A DNA stretch of 64,000 nt from Chrysomallon squamiferum (lineage: Eukaryota; Mollusca; Gastropoda; Neomphalida; Peltospiridae): contig CM022669.1 of assembly GCA_012295275.1 (NCBI GenBank), forward strand, positions 16,416,172 through 16,480,171, in the 5' to 3' direction. Shown here piece by piece: positions 23,464 to 38,667 of this stretch. The position numbers were made by a program, and so were the translations under genes. The notes beneath the pieces were generated by a model that saw only the letters and a program-made list of their open reading frames with translations, did no database searches and was not told where the DNA came from. Every line of letters starts with the position of its first letter. Position 1 is the stretch's first letter.

Positions 23464-24406
23464 TCAAACTCACCCAGACGCTGTTTACGTTTATATATGT
23501 TTTGAAAACAGCTAGAGTTTCTAAAAATGCACCAGAAATTCAGAAAATCATAATAAAACAGAATGATATATATATATATTCCATAAATGGGAATTTCATA
23601 GTGAAAAATTTTGGAGAAAAAGTTAATGTATGTACCATACAGAAGCCCCAGATTTATTGTTTTATATAAAGTCGATTTATGTAACTATAAACTCAAAATG
23701 TTATCTTCCGAAAATAGGTTCTGTCGATAATTCAGCGGAAACGAAGACGAGAGTGAACAGACTGAAAAGGTACTCAAGCAGGAACTTGCTGTTCCGGAAA
23801 TGACCTCTGCCTACGCAATTGCCATTTGTACTGAAAGCCTTTACATCACCAGGAAAACGGGAACAAGGGTTACACGTTACGTACGAGTATCCTAGGAAAC
23901 CAGTTCTGCGACCTCTTGTCTTCGGTAATTTCCGCCACGCTGTTAAAACGATATCAGTCTAAGGTTTAATATCAAAGTTCAAATTGTTTAAGTGCAAAAC
24001 TTTTTATATGGGGTTAAAGCAAACTATTATTATTGTTATTGTTATGCCCAGCATCTGTCTCGCCTTTCTCTCATAAGGGGCTTCGCTAAATGTGAAATTC
24101 CAACAATATAAAAATTCATACTGGTCTATTATCATTATGACTGTTGCCGGAAATATTTTTTCTACAGCCCTTGACAATGCTTAGGTGTTTTCTTAGATTT
24201 CATTTTTGTATTTAGGTGTTTGTTTTTCTCTGTGTTTACATATGCATACATATATGCGCGTGTATGCGTGTGTGTATTGTGTAAATATATAAATGCATCA
24301 GTTTTCACAGCTGCCTGTGTATGAAAGCCATCGATCTAAAACTCTGAAGTCCTCAAATTGTCTATCCATCCAGCCATCTATCCTTCTGTTATCCATCGAT
24401 CCATCA

Positions 24407-24616
24407 GTCTCTCTCTCTTTATATATATATATATATATATACACAAACACACCCACACATACATACACATTTACATATACTCATACATACATACATAGAT
24501 ACATAGACACATACATACATACATACATACATACATACATACATACATACATACATACATACATACATACATACATACATACGTACATACATACATACAT
24601 ATATACAAACATATGC
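24407..24616. repeat. (CT)-(TA)-(CA)-(CATA)n compound microsatellite
   Basis: A short CT run and TA run lead into CACA/CATA variants and then a long regular CATA array (about 24505-24602, with one CGTA variant). Frames here are repeat translations. Confidence 0.95.
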
Positions 24617-25240
24617 ATCAACGCTGGTAAAATCACTATTAAGTTTTAAAGAAAACCGAATTATATCTGAAGATGAACAAGCTGATTGGCACTTGCACAA
24701 CTGTTTTATTTTAGCAATTATTTTATTTATCAATCAGCAAATCTGTACCCACTGAACCTTGAGCAACTACTAGTGACGAAGACAAACTTTCTGTAGACAG
24801 GAAAGCACGTAGTATGGCCTTTCCTATATTAGTTGTGATACCCTGTCTGGAACGGGAACAAGGCTACGAAATATCAAGGATCGTGTGAAATAGATAAATA
24901 TATTAAATATGATGCGTTAATATCTTTAACACATTCCTCGATATTACGTTAGGCTCTATATAACTGTTATTTCATATCCATTAATAATTTATTAACGTTA
25001 AACAAAAACGAAAAGATGAAAGAAAAAAGTGAATCATTGACTGAATTAGAATAAAAACCTCAAAGATTATGGAAAAAAAAAAAAAAAAAAAAAAAAAAAG
25101 AAGTGAAAAAAAGAAAAACAGAAAGAAAAAGGAACGAACAAAAAGATATCAACAAATAATTTTGAAATGAGGTTAAAAAATTTTTTAAGAGTTTTTTGTA
25201 TTGACTAAAGCAATTTGTCTATATGAAGTTTTATACTATA
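24617..25240. other. Intergenic, no gene seen
   Basis: Unique-looking AT-rich DNA with a poly(A) tract at about 25073-25099 followed by purine-rich sequence. Confidence 0.6.
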
Positions 25241-25363
25241 CTTTCCTATACCATTCTATACTGTACTATACTATACTATACTATTACTATACTATTACTA
25301 TACTATTACTATACTATATTATACTGTATTGTTCTATTCTATACTACACTACATATTATACTA
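25241..25363. repeat. TACTA-type satellite, left part
   Basis: Imperfect TATAC/TACTA pentamers. The same repeat continues at 26043-26245 on the other side of the transposon, so the element inserted into an existing array. Confidence 0.88.
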
Positions 25364-26042
25364 CAGTGGTACCTCGAGCTACGAGTCGATTTTTTGCTTT
25401 CAGTTGCGAGCTAATAATCCGAGTTACGAGCTAGCTTCAGATACGCCGCCGCTAGTTGGTGCAACGAACAACACAACATCCGCCACAGCATCCCACGTCT
25501 CACTCGTTTGCATCACGTGGTTACCTCGCCGTGGAAGCACCTCTATTGTGTTGTGCTCGCGTTTTGTGCAGTTTTTGCCAAATTTCCATGGATCCTAAGA
25601 AAGTGAGTGGAAAGGACAGTGCTGAGAACAAGAAGATGACGATGTCCATTGAATTAAAGCACATAAACATGAGCAGGGTGAGCGTGTAGTCAAGATGGCT
25701 AGGCTACGTTTATGATATGTACCATACTGAAGCAGAAGCAGTCGATAAAGGTTATAACTCCAGCCAAAGGCGTTAAAATAATTTCTAAGCTCTGTCTATG
25801 AAAAGATGGAGAAACCCTAATCCTGTACACTTTACAAAACCAATTTATTTCTTGACATTCTCTTTTACTTTGTTTTATACAATATTTGTCATTTATATAT
25901 ATACTTTTTTTGGGGGGGGGGCTAGAACGGATAAATGGTATTTCAATTGATTTCATTAGAGAAAACTGATTTGATATACGAGCAAATTGAGTTACAAACT
26001 CGGTCACGGAACGAATTAAACTCGTAAATCAAGGTACCACTG
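25364..26042 (+). mobile_element. Tigger/pogo-like DNA transposon, internally deleted, with TA duplication
   Basis: Terminal inverted repeats begin CAGTGGTACCTCGAGCTACG on the left and CAGTGGTACCTTGATTTACG read inward from the right. Both ends are flanked by TA (25362-25363 and 26043-26044), the target of the Tc1/mariner-pogo superfamily. Subterminal copies of GTTACGAG are present. It carries only the N-terminal part of a pogo-type transposase; the DDE catalytic domain is absent, so the 679-bp element is non-autonomous. A G9 run sits at about 25913-25921. Confidence 0.9.
25588..25820 (+). pseudogene. Broken Tigger/pogo transposase, N-terminal DNA-binding part only
   Basis: An ATG at 25588 opens MDPKKVSGKDSAENKK..., the usual start of Tigger-group transposases with a CENP-B-type helix-turn-helix. 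The homology then jumps frame: at 25665 (KHEQGERVVKMA), at about 25724 (ILKQKQSIK, then TPAKGVK), and at about 25794 (VYEKMEKP, then stop). At least three frame changes and the loss of the DDE domain show it is dead. Assignment rests on remembered family patterns. Confidence 0.85.
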
Positions 26043-26245
26043 TATATTATACTAATACTATTCTATACTGTACTGTACTACACTACACTACACTAATACA
26101 CTTTATTACACTACACTATAGCACACTATACTATTCTATACTATATTATACTATATACTAAGCTATACTTTGCTATGCTGTATTGTTCTGTGCTGTATTA
26201 CACTATACTCTACTATGCTATACTATCCTATACAATACTTTGCTG
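26043..26245. repeat. TACTA-type satellite, right part
   Basis: Imperfect TACTA/TATAC/CACTA pentamers continuing the array that is interrupted by the transposon. Confidence 0.85.
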
Positions 26246-26849
26246 TAATGAGCTACTTTACGCTTTACCATATGATTTGCTGCATTATACTAAACAACAG
26301 AAATAGCAAACCATCTTCCAGACACATCAGACAGATTTCATGGATCATTTATCAGAAAGGAAAATCCCCCAACATTAAAATCGTCCGCTCCACAAGAATC
26401 AGACATTCTTTTTTTTCTTGTTTCTACAAACAAACGTCAAGAGAATTTTGCGAAGTCGCATTACATTCCGGTCCATTTTTATCAGTGTTAACAGTTTCTG
26501 TCATCATCGCTTATGAACAGCCGTTCCGAGGAGACTTGATATTCTTCTTACGACAGATAACGAACTTGCATTATTTCCATTTTTGATTAGCTGATCGCGA
26601 TTTGTGTATGTCAAAGAATACAGCGATGCTTTCAGGGGATTTATTATCGTCCCCGAGATGAATATTATAAGACACTGTTTACTTGCAGAGATTATAGATT
26701 CTTATCACGCTTATATATTACGTTATTAAGATCGTTTGTTAAAAGTGTTTTAAGCATACAGGCCTACATTAATAGATATCCAGTGATGTAAGGACGCTGA
26801 ACACTGGCATAAAATACACAGGCTTATGTACAGATAGATAGATAGATAT

Positions 26850-26938
<89 letters not shown>

Positions 26939-27954
26939 CATGCACGAACAAACACGTATACAAATATCGACCGTTCAGAAAAAAAAGTTGCAGCAACCAT
27001 TCATTAGTACATATTGTGTAACAGTACATTTTAATATTTCGGCTATTAGATGTCAAACAAAACATTTTATTTTTGTTTTGTTTTATGATGTTGGAGTGAG
27101 AGAGGACAGGAAAGCACATATTTTCATTATAATAATCAAAATAATTTAATTCAGTGGCAAAAGCGGAAAGCAGCCTAACAAGAGAACCGAGAAAATTTGA
27201 TCAGTCGACCTACAGATTGGCACCAAAATGTCAATAAAGCATGCATTTTTATATATATACACACACACACACTCACACACACACATGCACACACTCAAAA
27301 CACACACACACACACATTATTATATATGTACAAATGCATGCATGCATTTTATAAACACACATCAAGTCATATTATAAATGAACAAATGCCTGTATTCATT
27401 TTAAAAACATACACACATACACACAGGCACATTGACACAAAAAAGCACATGAACATCTTGAAAATGCATTAAGAAGATAAGCGAAATACACATCACAAAA
27501 CTATTCTTACCTTCACAGAATTTTACAACTTCGTCTACGACGCAGCACTTTTCTGTGTAATATACCGTACTCGTTTTTGTCGATTGTTCTACATTATCGC
27601 ACACAACTCAACGACGAAATCGAAAAAAAAAAAAAAAAAAAAAAATTAACTGGAGTCCCGTGGAACCCAAATAAAAAAAAAAAAAAAAAAAAAAAAAAGA
27701 AAAAGAAATGTCTCAGAAATGTCTGATCCTATTAAAAACGGATAAAGCACTCACTGATGTCGTGCACGCGTCCGCTGACGTGTCAACACAAATGCTGTGC
27801 ACCTCTACGACTTCTCTTTGAAGTGATCATAGAACCGTTTTCGATGATCTGATAGACGAGTGATAAAAAGTTTTGTTCCTGAAAGCTCATCGATTGGCTG
27901 GCAGATCCACCAGTAGCTTCGTCTTCTTCTGCCGTCCGTAATTTCCCCCGTAGC

Positions 27955-27985
<31 letters not shown>

Positions 27986-28030
27986 GAGAGAGAGAAAAAA
28001 AAAAGATGTAAGATATATATTACCTTAGAA
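26246..28030. other. Intergenic, no gene seen
   Basis: The segment 26290-26740 is unique-looking and contains an open frame running out of the satellite, but no domain is recognised. It also holds (GATA)n-(GA)n at 26832-26934, CA-rich repeats at about 27259-27320, and poly(A) tracts at 27624-27646, 27672-27699 and 27961-27985. Confidence 0.6.
26856..26934. repeat. (GA)n microsatellite
   Basis: Pure GA array preceded by a few GATA units. Confidence 0.97.
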
Positions 28031-28039
28031 TATTTTTGT

Positions 28040-28560
28040 CATAATTGTTCAAGAACTGATGATTGTGGCAAAAAATAAAAAAATAAAAAAATATATATAT
28101 GTTTGTGACAAAAATGTGGTTGTAATTGTTTCTCATCGTGGCAATAATTTATTTATGTGACAAAATATTATATATATACATGGTAAGAATTCATATAAGT
28201 ATATGGTGATTTATAATTAATGTATGAAATTGGCGAATTTTGATCTCGGCAAGAATTTTTTGGTGTGGCAAAACTTTAAATGCATGGTAAGAATTTATCA
28301 ATGAGAATTTAAGAGTAATTAATCGATGAAATTAGTGAACATAGTTGTTCTTCATCATGGCAAGAAGTTATGTAGCTGGAAAATATTTATATACGTGGCT
28401 GGAATTCTTATATGTATGTGAGAATTTATAATTAATTTATGAAGTGAGGAGAAGAATTTATATATCTATGTGCGAATTTCAAAATATCTGATTTCCAAAT
28501 CTGGCGATCATAGCTGTTTTCTGTTTTCGAGGCAACAATGTATATACTTATATGAGATTT
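28040..28560. repeat. Diverged tandem repeat, about 110-bp unit
   Basis: The phrase CATCGTGGCAAGAAT with variants starts copies at about 28134, 28243 and 28353. Each is followed in order by a (T)GTGGCAAAA-type segment, CATGGTAAGAATT, AATTTATAATTAAT and GAAATTGGCGAA. Partial copies flank these on both sides. No known family recognised. Confidence 0.75.
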
Positions 28561-28905
28561 AAGGAGATTTAGTTTATGATAATAATTCATAATATTATTT
28601 GATGATAAATATTTTGTCTTTACAATGAAATAAAATGATGCTGGTATTATGAAATATTTAAAAATCGTGTGTGACGTCAATAAAGATTCCTTTGACAAAG
28701 GAATGCACAGTGGAATACATTGTTATGTTATGTTTTCAATTCTTACAAATATTATTAATAAAGATTTTTATGTTAGTTTTAGGAATGCTTTAAATACATT
28801 TTGTTCGTTTATTCCTTCTTTATTAATGTATTTGTTATTTAGCTAGTTTCACAGAAGTGAGTCATTACTTTTTTAGAGAAAGGATCACAGTTAGATAGAG
28901 ATAGA

Positions 28906-28956
28906 GTGTGTGTGTGTGTGTGTGTGCGGGTGAGCGAGCGAGCGAGCGAGCGAGCG

Positions 28957-29047
<91 letters not shown>
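28906..29047. repeat. (TG)n-(GAGC)n-(GA)n compound microsatellite
   Basis: TG units at 28906-28927, GAGC tetramers at about 28932-28960, then a pure GA array to 29047. Confidence 0.97.
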
Positions 29048-29049
<2 letters not shown>

Positions 29050-30163
29050 TGATATAATAGAAGAAGCCTAAACATCAAAATATCGGAAAAGTATGAATAG
29101 GACTGCAGTTCATCTTTAAGGTAAACTGAAATAACTGATATAATTTTGTAAGTGTTAACTATAACAAAATTCTTCCTCGCATTAATAGTTAACAACTTAC
29201 CTCTTAATCGTTTTGAAATAATCACTAAAGTCGCTTCGGAAGAAGAAGCGAATGTATGCTCCGATTTTAATGCTGTTATGACGTCATTATATTGTTCACG
29301 TCAAAGGATTGTTAACGTCGTCTCTGCCAGAAATGAGTGTAAAACAAAAGATAAATAATCACAGATTCGATTTTCGGAAAGATTCAGATTTACGTATGTA
29401 AATAAATAAATATAGGGAATAGGATTAAAATATAAATACAAATTCCATTTATATTTCATGTTATACAGATAGATAGTCTGCAGGATACTTTTATGTTTTT
29501 TTTTTTTTTTTTTTTTTTTTATAATCTTTTAAAATTAATTTCCTACATGAAATAAAGTTTTGTACATGCTAAACCATCCGTAAATTGTAAGATATCAACA
29601 TTTCGATTACTCGAAATTAATAATTTCGAAATTTAGGATGCGGGATTTTCAACCTGTATTAATTATTTTACTCCTTAAATTTAATTAAATTACTCACGCA
29701 TTTCTTTTTAACAGCCTTTTTCTTATTCGTTTTCACTTTTTGCTTACCTTCTTAATTAACTAAAAAAAAAAAAAAAAATTGAGGTTTCAGTTGTGGATAC
29801 CATGTTTTTGTTTATATTAGCAATTACCCAATCTTACTCGTTCGTTTAATTTTTTTAATTTTTTTTTTTTTTTTTTTTTTTTTAGTTTTAAAATGAATTA
29901 CGGCTAAAGCCGTTCATTAATGAAGACAAAATGAGTGAAAACTTTCTTTCTCATGGGACTGCGTACAACTCAATAAGAACGGAAGCCTGCCGATGATGTT
30001 GACATTGATAAATGTGAACTCAAACCTAATACGACGCCACAAAGATTCTCTTTTCTTTTCAGGGAAACGAGGAACGAAAGTATCGATCACGCTGCCCATC
30101 GTGTTGGGTTTTATCCCGTTAAGACTGGGACTCCGTATAATGAAGACATCAATGAATACAAAT
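29048..30163. other. Intergenic, no gene seen
   Basis: Holds poly(T) at about 29497-29521 and 29863-29884, a poly(A) run near 29762, and a TGACGTCA palindrome at 29278-29285. No recognisable exon. Confidence 0.6.
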
Positions 30164-30507
30164 ACATAAAGATACATACATACATACATACATTCATATA
30201 CATACATTCATATACACACATACATACATACATACATACATACATTCATATACATACATACATTCATACATACATACATACAAACGTACAAGCATACATA
30301 CATACATACATTCATACATACATACATACATTCATACACACATACATACATACATACATACATTCATACATTCATACATTCATACATACATACATACGTA
30401 CATATATATATATATACATACATACATACATACATACATACATACATACGTACGTACGTACGTACGTACGTACATACATACATACATACATACACACATA
30501 CATACAT
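30164..30507. repeat. (CATA)n array with CATT and CGTA variants
   Basis: Tetranucleotide array with embedded ATTCATA units, a TA run near 30405-30415 and a CGTA run near 30449-30472. Abuts the SINE candidate. Confidence 0.95.
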
Positions 30508-30711
30508 CTTGGTGGCCGAAAGGTAAACCTCGTCTGCCTTCGGAGTGCGGGCGAATGAGTGCCATACGTTCAAGTCTCGTCAGCGGCATCTGACGGGTTT
30601 GTGAGGTCGTGATTGGGCTTTGTCTTCCTGCGCCAGTGCGTCCCGAACATCTGTCTATGTGCAGAGTCTATTCAGACGTAAATGAGACAGAGAATATTCA
30701 AAATTCTAAAC
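30508..30711 (+). mobile_element. Probable tRNA-derived SINE
   Basis: A 200-bp GC-richer island between two (CATA)n arrays. An A-box-like TGGCCGAAAGG at 30513-30523 and a B-box-like CGTTCAAGTCT at 30567-30577 are spaced as in a tRNA gene with a variable arm. The layout, a tRNA-like head, an unrelated body and a simple-repeat tail starting near 30712, is that of a SINE. The tRNA-like part lacks obvious complete stem pairing, so it is unlikely to be a functional tRNA. No second copy was found in the window. Confidence 0.55.
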
Positions 30712-30935
30712 TACATACATACATACATACATACACAGATTCATACATTCATACATACATACATACATACATACATACATACATTCATACATACATTCAT
30801 ACATACATACATACATACATACACACAGATTCATACATTCATACATACATACATACATACATACATACATACGTACATACATACATACACACGTACATAC
30901 ATACATACATACATTCATACATACATACAAATATA
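30712..30935. repeat. (CATA)n array downstream of the SINE candidate
   Basis: CATA tetramers with ATTCATA and CACAGATTCATACATTC interruptions that themselves recur at about 30733 and 30824. May be the expanded tail of the SINE. Confidence 0.93.
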
Positions 30936-33640
<2,705 letters not shown>

Positions 33641-33646
33641 CACGCG

Positions 33647-33691
<45 letters not shown>

Positions 33692-34022
33692 GTCTGTCTA
33701 TATGTATGTATGTATGAGTGTGTATATATGCATATATATATATATATATACACACACACAGACACATATGCGCGCACACACACAGACACACACATATATG
33801 TATTCATTTTATTCATTTACTTATACACACTGCAATTAGAAAGAAACCAAAATATCTGCAGTCATAGCTAGGAAACGACATTCTTTTCCGCCCACTTCTA
33901 AATAAATAAATAGTATTAGTATAGTAGCATTAATAGTATTAGTACTAGTATTAGTAATATTAGTATTAATAGTAGCAGTAATAGTAGTAGCAGCACCAGC
34001 GCTAGTAATAATAATAAACGTA
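33641..34022. repeat. (CA)n/(TA)n compound and AGT/AAT triplet tracts
   Basis: CA and TATA dinucleotide runs alternate at about 33645-33810. Imperfect AGTATT/AGTAGC triplets follow at 33905-34022. Confidence 0.9.
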
Positions 34023-34593
34023 ATAAAACATGAGACACAATCAGACATTGTTTTAAATTACTGTTAGAAACCAAACTAAATTAATATGACAAAAAAAACT
34101 GAAATATAAATCTCACAAATCTTCGGATCAGTTCGAGAAGTAGATTGTCGATAACCGTTACGACGAAATCTGTTTACGTAGATATTTTCAGAACTTTGAT
34201 GACCGACTAATAAAAAAAAGGATCATGATCCTTATTATGACTGAGCGTCATATTTAAGTCCATAAGCCGATTCCGTTCCTGCTGTTTGTCAAATATCAAA
34301 TTATCTTTTTTCTTCTCTCCATATATCTCAGTTAGTTCCAGATTTTAAATAACGGTAATAAAATCCAGATGCCACCAGAAATGAACTGCATCTTGTTATC
34401 TGAAAGAAAGTGTTACTGCGAAATCAAATTCTGGTTACATTATTAAGAATGAATAAACAGTTTTCTAGTTTATGTGATCAATTTTTGGATCACACGTATT
34501 CGTTTTGATATGATTTAAGTGTTAAATTTAACTGAAAAAAAAGAGAGAAAAAAGGTCAAAGAGTAAAAGAACAATAACCTGTAATGTTTAGAA

Positions 34594-35122
34594 GGTAGTA
34601 ATAAGTTATAGTTGTACCAGTTGTTGTTGCTGTTGTTGTTGTTGATGTTGGTGGTGGTGGTGGTGATGGTGGTGCTGGTACTATAGTTGCAAAAACAGAA
34701 GTGTAGAAATAATAGCAGTAGGCAGCTTGAGCTAGCAATAGTTGTGATAGAACAACAGTAATCGTAGTTATAGTAGTAGTAATAGATGGTTCAACAGCAG
34801 TAGTATAATAATGTTAGTTTCAACACAGAACTAGCAATAATAACAGTGGTATTAAGCGAAATAACAACAGTGATCGAAATATTAGTAATAGTAGTTATAG
34901 TAGTAATAGCAACAGTAACAGTAGCAATAACTGTTGCAGTAGCAGCAGTAGTAGTAATAATTTTAAGTTTCAACACAGAAGTAGTAGGAGTATTAATAGC
35001 AATAGCAGGTCTAGATACAGTAATAACAGAAGCAGTAGTAGTAGTGATTATTGTAATCTTAGTAGTCATCGTGACAAATTTAGTTCTACTGGCAGGAGCA
35101 CAAGTAACAATAATAAGAAGGA
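34594..35122. repeat. Cryptic trinucleotide region (GTT/GGT, then AGT/AAC/AGC mixtures)
   Basis: About 530 bp of triplets in register (GTTGTTGCTG, GGTGGTGGT, then AGTAGTAGC, AACAGT and ATAGC mixtures). Both strands show open frames of about 100 residues; these arise from the triplet periodicity and have no conserved composition of a protein. Confidence 0.88.
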
Positions 35123-35351
35123 GATGAAAAATAAAAAAAAGAACCAAAAAACGAAAGAAGGAAATAGCCTATAATTTAAAAAAAATAAAAAGGAACGTTT
35201 TATTTTCTGCTCTATACATAAATGGAAAACTAAAATAGTACCTTTTTCTCTTGAAGATTTTATTTCGGTTTTATCGTGTTGCATTATAAAATAATTACCT
35301 AAAATTTGCGTCGCCTAGTGTCACAAAAAGAAAAGAAAAAAGACCCCCCCC

Positions 35352-35394
<43 letters not shown>

Positions 35395-37869
35395 TCGGCT
35401 GCGATGAACCGAAATTACTCTAATGAAGACAAAACCAAAGCAGCTGTTTGCAAATATCGTCATTTTTTTAAATTTAGTAACAAGAACTAGAACTCAATTA
35501 TTATTATTATTATTATTAACACTTTCTGTTAGTATATTTTGGTCAGATCCAAAAGTAGATTTGTACTTTTAATTCCAAATGCATCCGTTTGCCGAAAATA
35601 GTTATAAATTTGATGGTTAATAGTTGTAATAGATACAAATAATCTGAATGTTCTCAAGAGAAGCTGAACTTGTTTTGTTGTGGGAGTGATAAAACGAATG
35701 AGAAAAATCACAAAAGGAAGGTAAGTCAACTTCTTGAACTTTTTATATAATTACTTTGTGCATAAACAAAATACTTGACGAAGAAAGGGCATTCTTGCTA
35801 AAAATATTGAAAAAATCATATCAATAAACACATTTAGAAAAACGATATCATATTATTTACTAATTGCAAGAAATGAGAGACACGGGAAAACAAATGTTTT
35901 CATATATTTACTCTGAGGTTTTTCTGAAAGGAGTTTAACTTTGAAGTGTCGTAGGTTGCGGGATCAATTCTTTGTAAGCGCAGGTAGGTGTTTTTTTTTT
36001 TTGTTTGTTTTTTATCATAATAACTGATGACCCTGTTTTATGTGTCATACAAATGGGTGTCCTTTTGTAATATTTAATTATGTCAAAGATCCCTACTGCT
36101 AAACACACCCACAGCTGCCTACGTACCTACCTGCACACTTACACACATACATACAAACACACAGACAAACATACACACATACATACATACATACATATTA
36201 TATACAGACATACTTTCATACAGGCAGACAGACAGACCGGTAATATTTTCTTTTTGTTACTGAACACTACATGTAAAGCGCAACCTTCAAACAAATTATT
36301 ATATAAATAAAAAAAATAACTTTAACGGGAAATTGGAGAATCGTTCATCATTTCATTACATCAGAATAAAAAAAAATAATAATAATAATTACACTAACAC
36401 TGCAGTTTTGTTCTTTTTGACTTTCATTAAAGGATGAAATGTTGGAAGGAAGGTATTAAAAAGAACGATCAGTTTCGAATTCGGTTTGGTTAATTAATTA
36501 ACGGTTAACATCTTGAAGTCGATGTAAGGGAGGCTTTCTTGTTTGTAATCGCGTCGCCTTGCTTCGGGCCAGGCTTGTAACACAGCGACGAGAACCGAAG
36601 AGATACTCCTTGACGTCACAATCTACGTCACGCGAAATTATTAATACTTTGTACGTTACGTGAGCTGTCCCAGAAATCTGTCCTCGACTTGATCGAGCGC
36701 AGGTGCTGAATTTAATAAGGAACAAGCAATAATCTACACCGTGTCGTCAGCTTTATTTGTTCTCTTTTCTTAATTACGTTTTAAAAAAAATATATATCAT
36801 GCGGGAACAGTGATCTAAACTAATAATCAATATGAGGTCATAGCTGGAGACTAAGTAAATGAACTTAAAAAAAAAAAAAAAAAAAAATTAATGATTTCAC
36901 GCTAAACCCTGTTTATTATTCTAAGTATGACCCATTTTCTCATACCTTTTTTCACTAAAGGAAAACCGGTGCAGTGTACTTTAATCTCGTACCGTTAAAA
37001 AAAAAATTCACTAATAAAACACAAACAGTAGAAAAGTAAGACGAGAACGCGAACTGATTACGGAAATTTACGATCTCACGTGCCAAAGTTTCGCTCATTA
37101 CTCTCGTAATTTCGCAGCTGCGTATTTTCGATATTATATAAGAGAGAAAAAAAAAATCACTTGAAATATGATCGATCAAAAGTGACCCGGACATCTTTGG
37201 TGATGTCTCCAGAGACATCTGACCAGCAGAGATATCATTAAACAAACAGTTATTTCCTTTCACGGCATATAACCCAGTCGTACTTGGCGATTTCGCTCCA
37301 GTATCTGTTACCGGGCAGTGTTATAATGACAAACAACACCGTTATTAAAAGCTAAAGAATTCCAAGACTTCAAGAGTGTAAACGGGGCTTTCTCTGTAAT
37401 CAAAACGAAATACATTTTTTTTTTTTTTTTTTTTTTTTGAATAATAAAAAGGCAGTCGCGTGTTACGTTGTGTGGTCATTTTGCGAGTAGTTCGATAGAA
37501 ATGAATACAGGGTGAACGAAATAAACGAATAATCCGTGATTTGATGATTGAACGAGTGAAGGAAATAGTGATTCAATGAACGAATGATGAATGAACGAGT
37601 GAAGGAAATAGTGATTCAATGAACGAATGATGGTGAATGACTGAAGGAACGAAAAAAATCAGCGAATATAAAAATCGTAAAACGAATAGAAGTATTAATC
37701 AGTGAATGAAAAATAAATGAATAACAAAATATTTTTATGACAGTGCATGAATCAAAGGAGATCTGTAGTAAATAAATGTAAACTATTTACGAAAGTTTAA
37801 AAATGATGATGTAAAAATGACTGATTCCGTGAAAACAAGCATTTACAATGTTAGTGCCAAGATTTGAAA

Positions 37870-37900
<31 letters not shown>

Positions 37901-38635
37901 ATGAAGAATGAGTGAATACATTAAAACACACTATTTCACTTATCTTGTTCCATCAACAAGAGGACTGCCACTCTTGCGCGATTGATTTTGTAGTCGAGAA
38001 TAACGAATTTTCTGAAATACAAAATTTAAAAAAAAAATTGGCTTCTGGGTCACTGACTCATCACATTATGTACTTTATATATCGGAGCAATATTACTGAT
38101 TATATGTATGTATGTATTTATATGTGTGTCTGTGTATGCGCACACAAAATTTAAGATGAAAGCAAAAAGAAGCACAAAAAAAATATCAGTTAATTCAGAA
38201 ACCTGTTACAGCTTCTAAGAAGAATTCGTGTTATTAACTCACTGATCATGAACTCCAAGTAGCTTGCAGCTGACAGGAAAGACGTTATTGTTCAAATGTC
38301 AGTTGAAATTAATGTGATGTGTGTGGTTTAACGTAGTCACCACAGTGTTTGCAGTAATGTCCACACACATATATGCCATGCTTTGTAACACTTAGATGAA
38401 GAAGGTAATAGAATGAAGACGGAGAAAGACAGAGTTTGATTTGAAACCAGAAAAGTCCTTCTATTAATTTAACGGTAATTGTAAAAGCAAACGAATCTTC
38501 TTTCATGTCACAAGATAATTTAAACAAAATATATTAAATTAAATTAAAACAGTAATTTGTAAGTTGGAAATTTTTTAATTTAAATGTCGCAAATGTCAAG
38601 TAATAGTGCTTTCATATTCAAAAAAAAAAAAAAAA

Positions 38636-38667
<32 letters not shown>

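Noticed and set aside
24293-24733. Open frames of IHTYIHTY or MYVCMYVC type, also at 30364-30936
   Set aside because: The CATA tetranucleotide array reads through all frames with a 4-residue period; not protein-coding.
26170-26586. 138-aa plus-strand open frame downstream of the transposon
   Set aside because: Its first third is TACTA satellite; the remainder matches no known domain and has no splice or start evidence.
30508-30590. Functional tRNA gene
   Set aside because: The A and B boxes are imperfect and I could not find a full acceptor stem; the (CATA)n tail and body point to a SINE.
38309-38527. Minus-strand frame with a zinc-finger-like YCKHCG...PHTSH
   Set aside because: The Cys-His spacing does not fit C2H2 or other common fingers, only one candidate exists, and there is no exon context.
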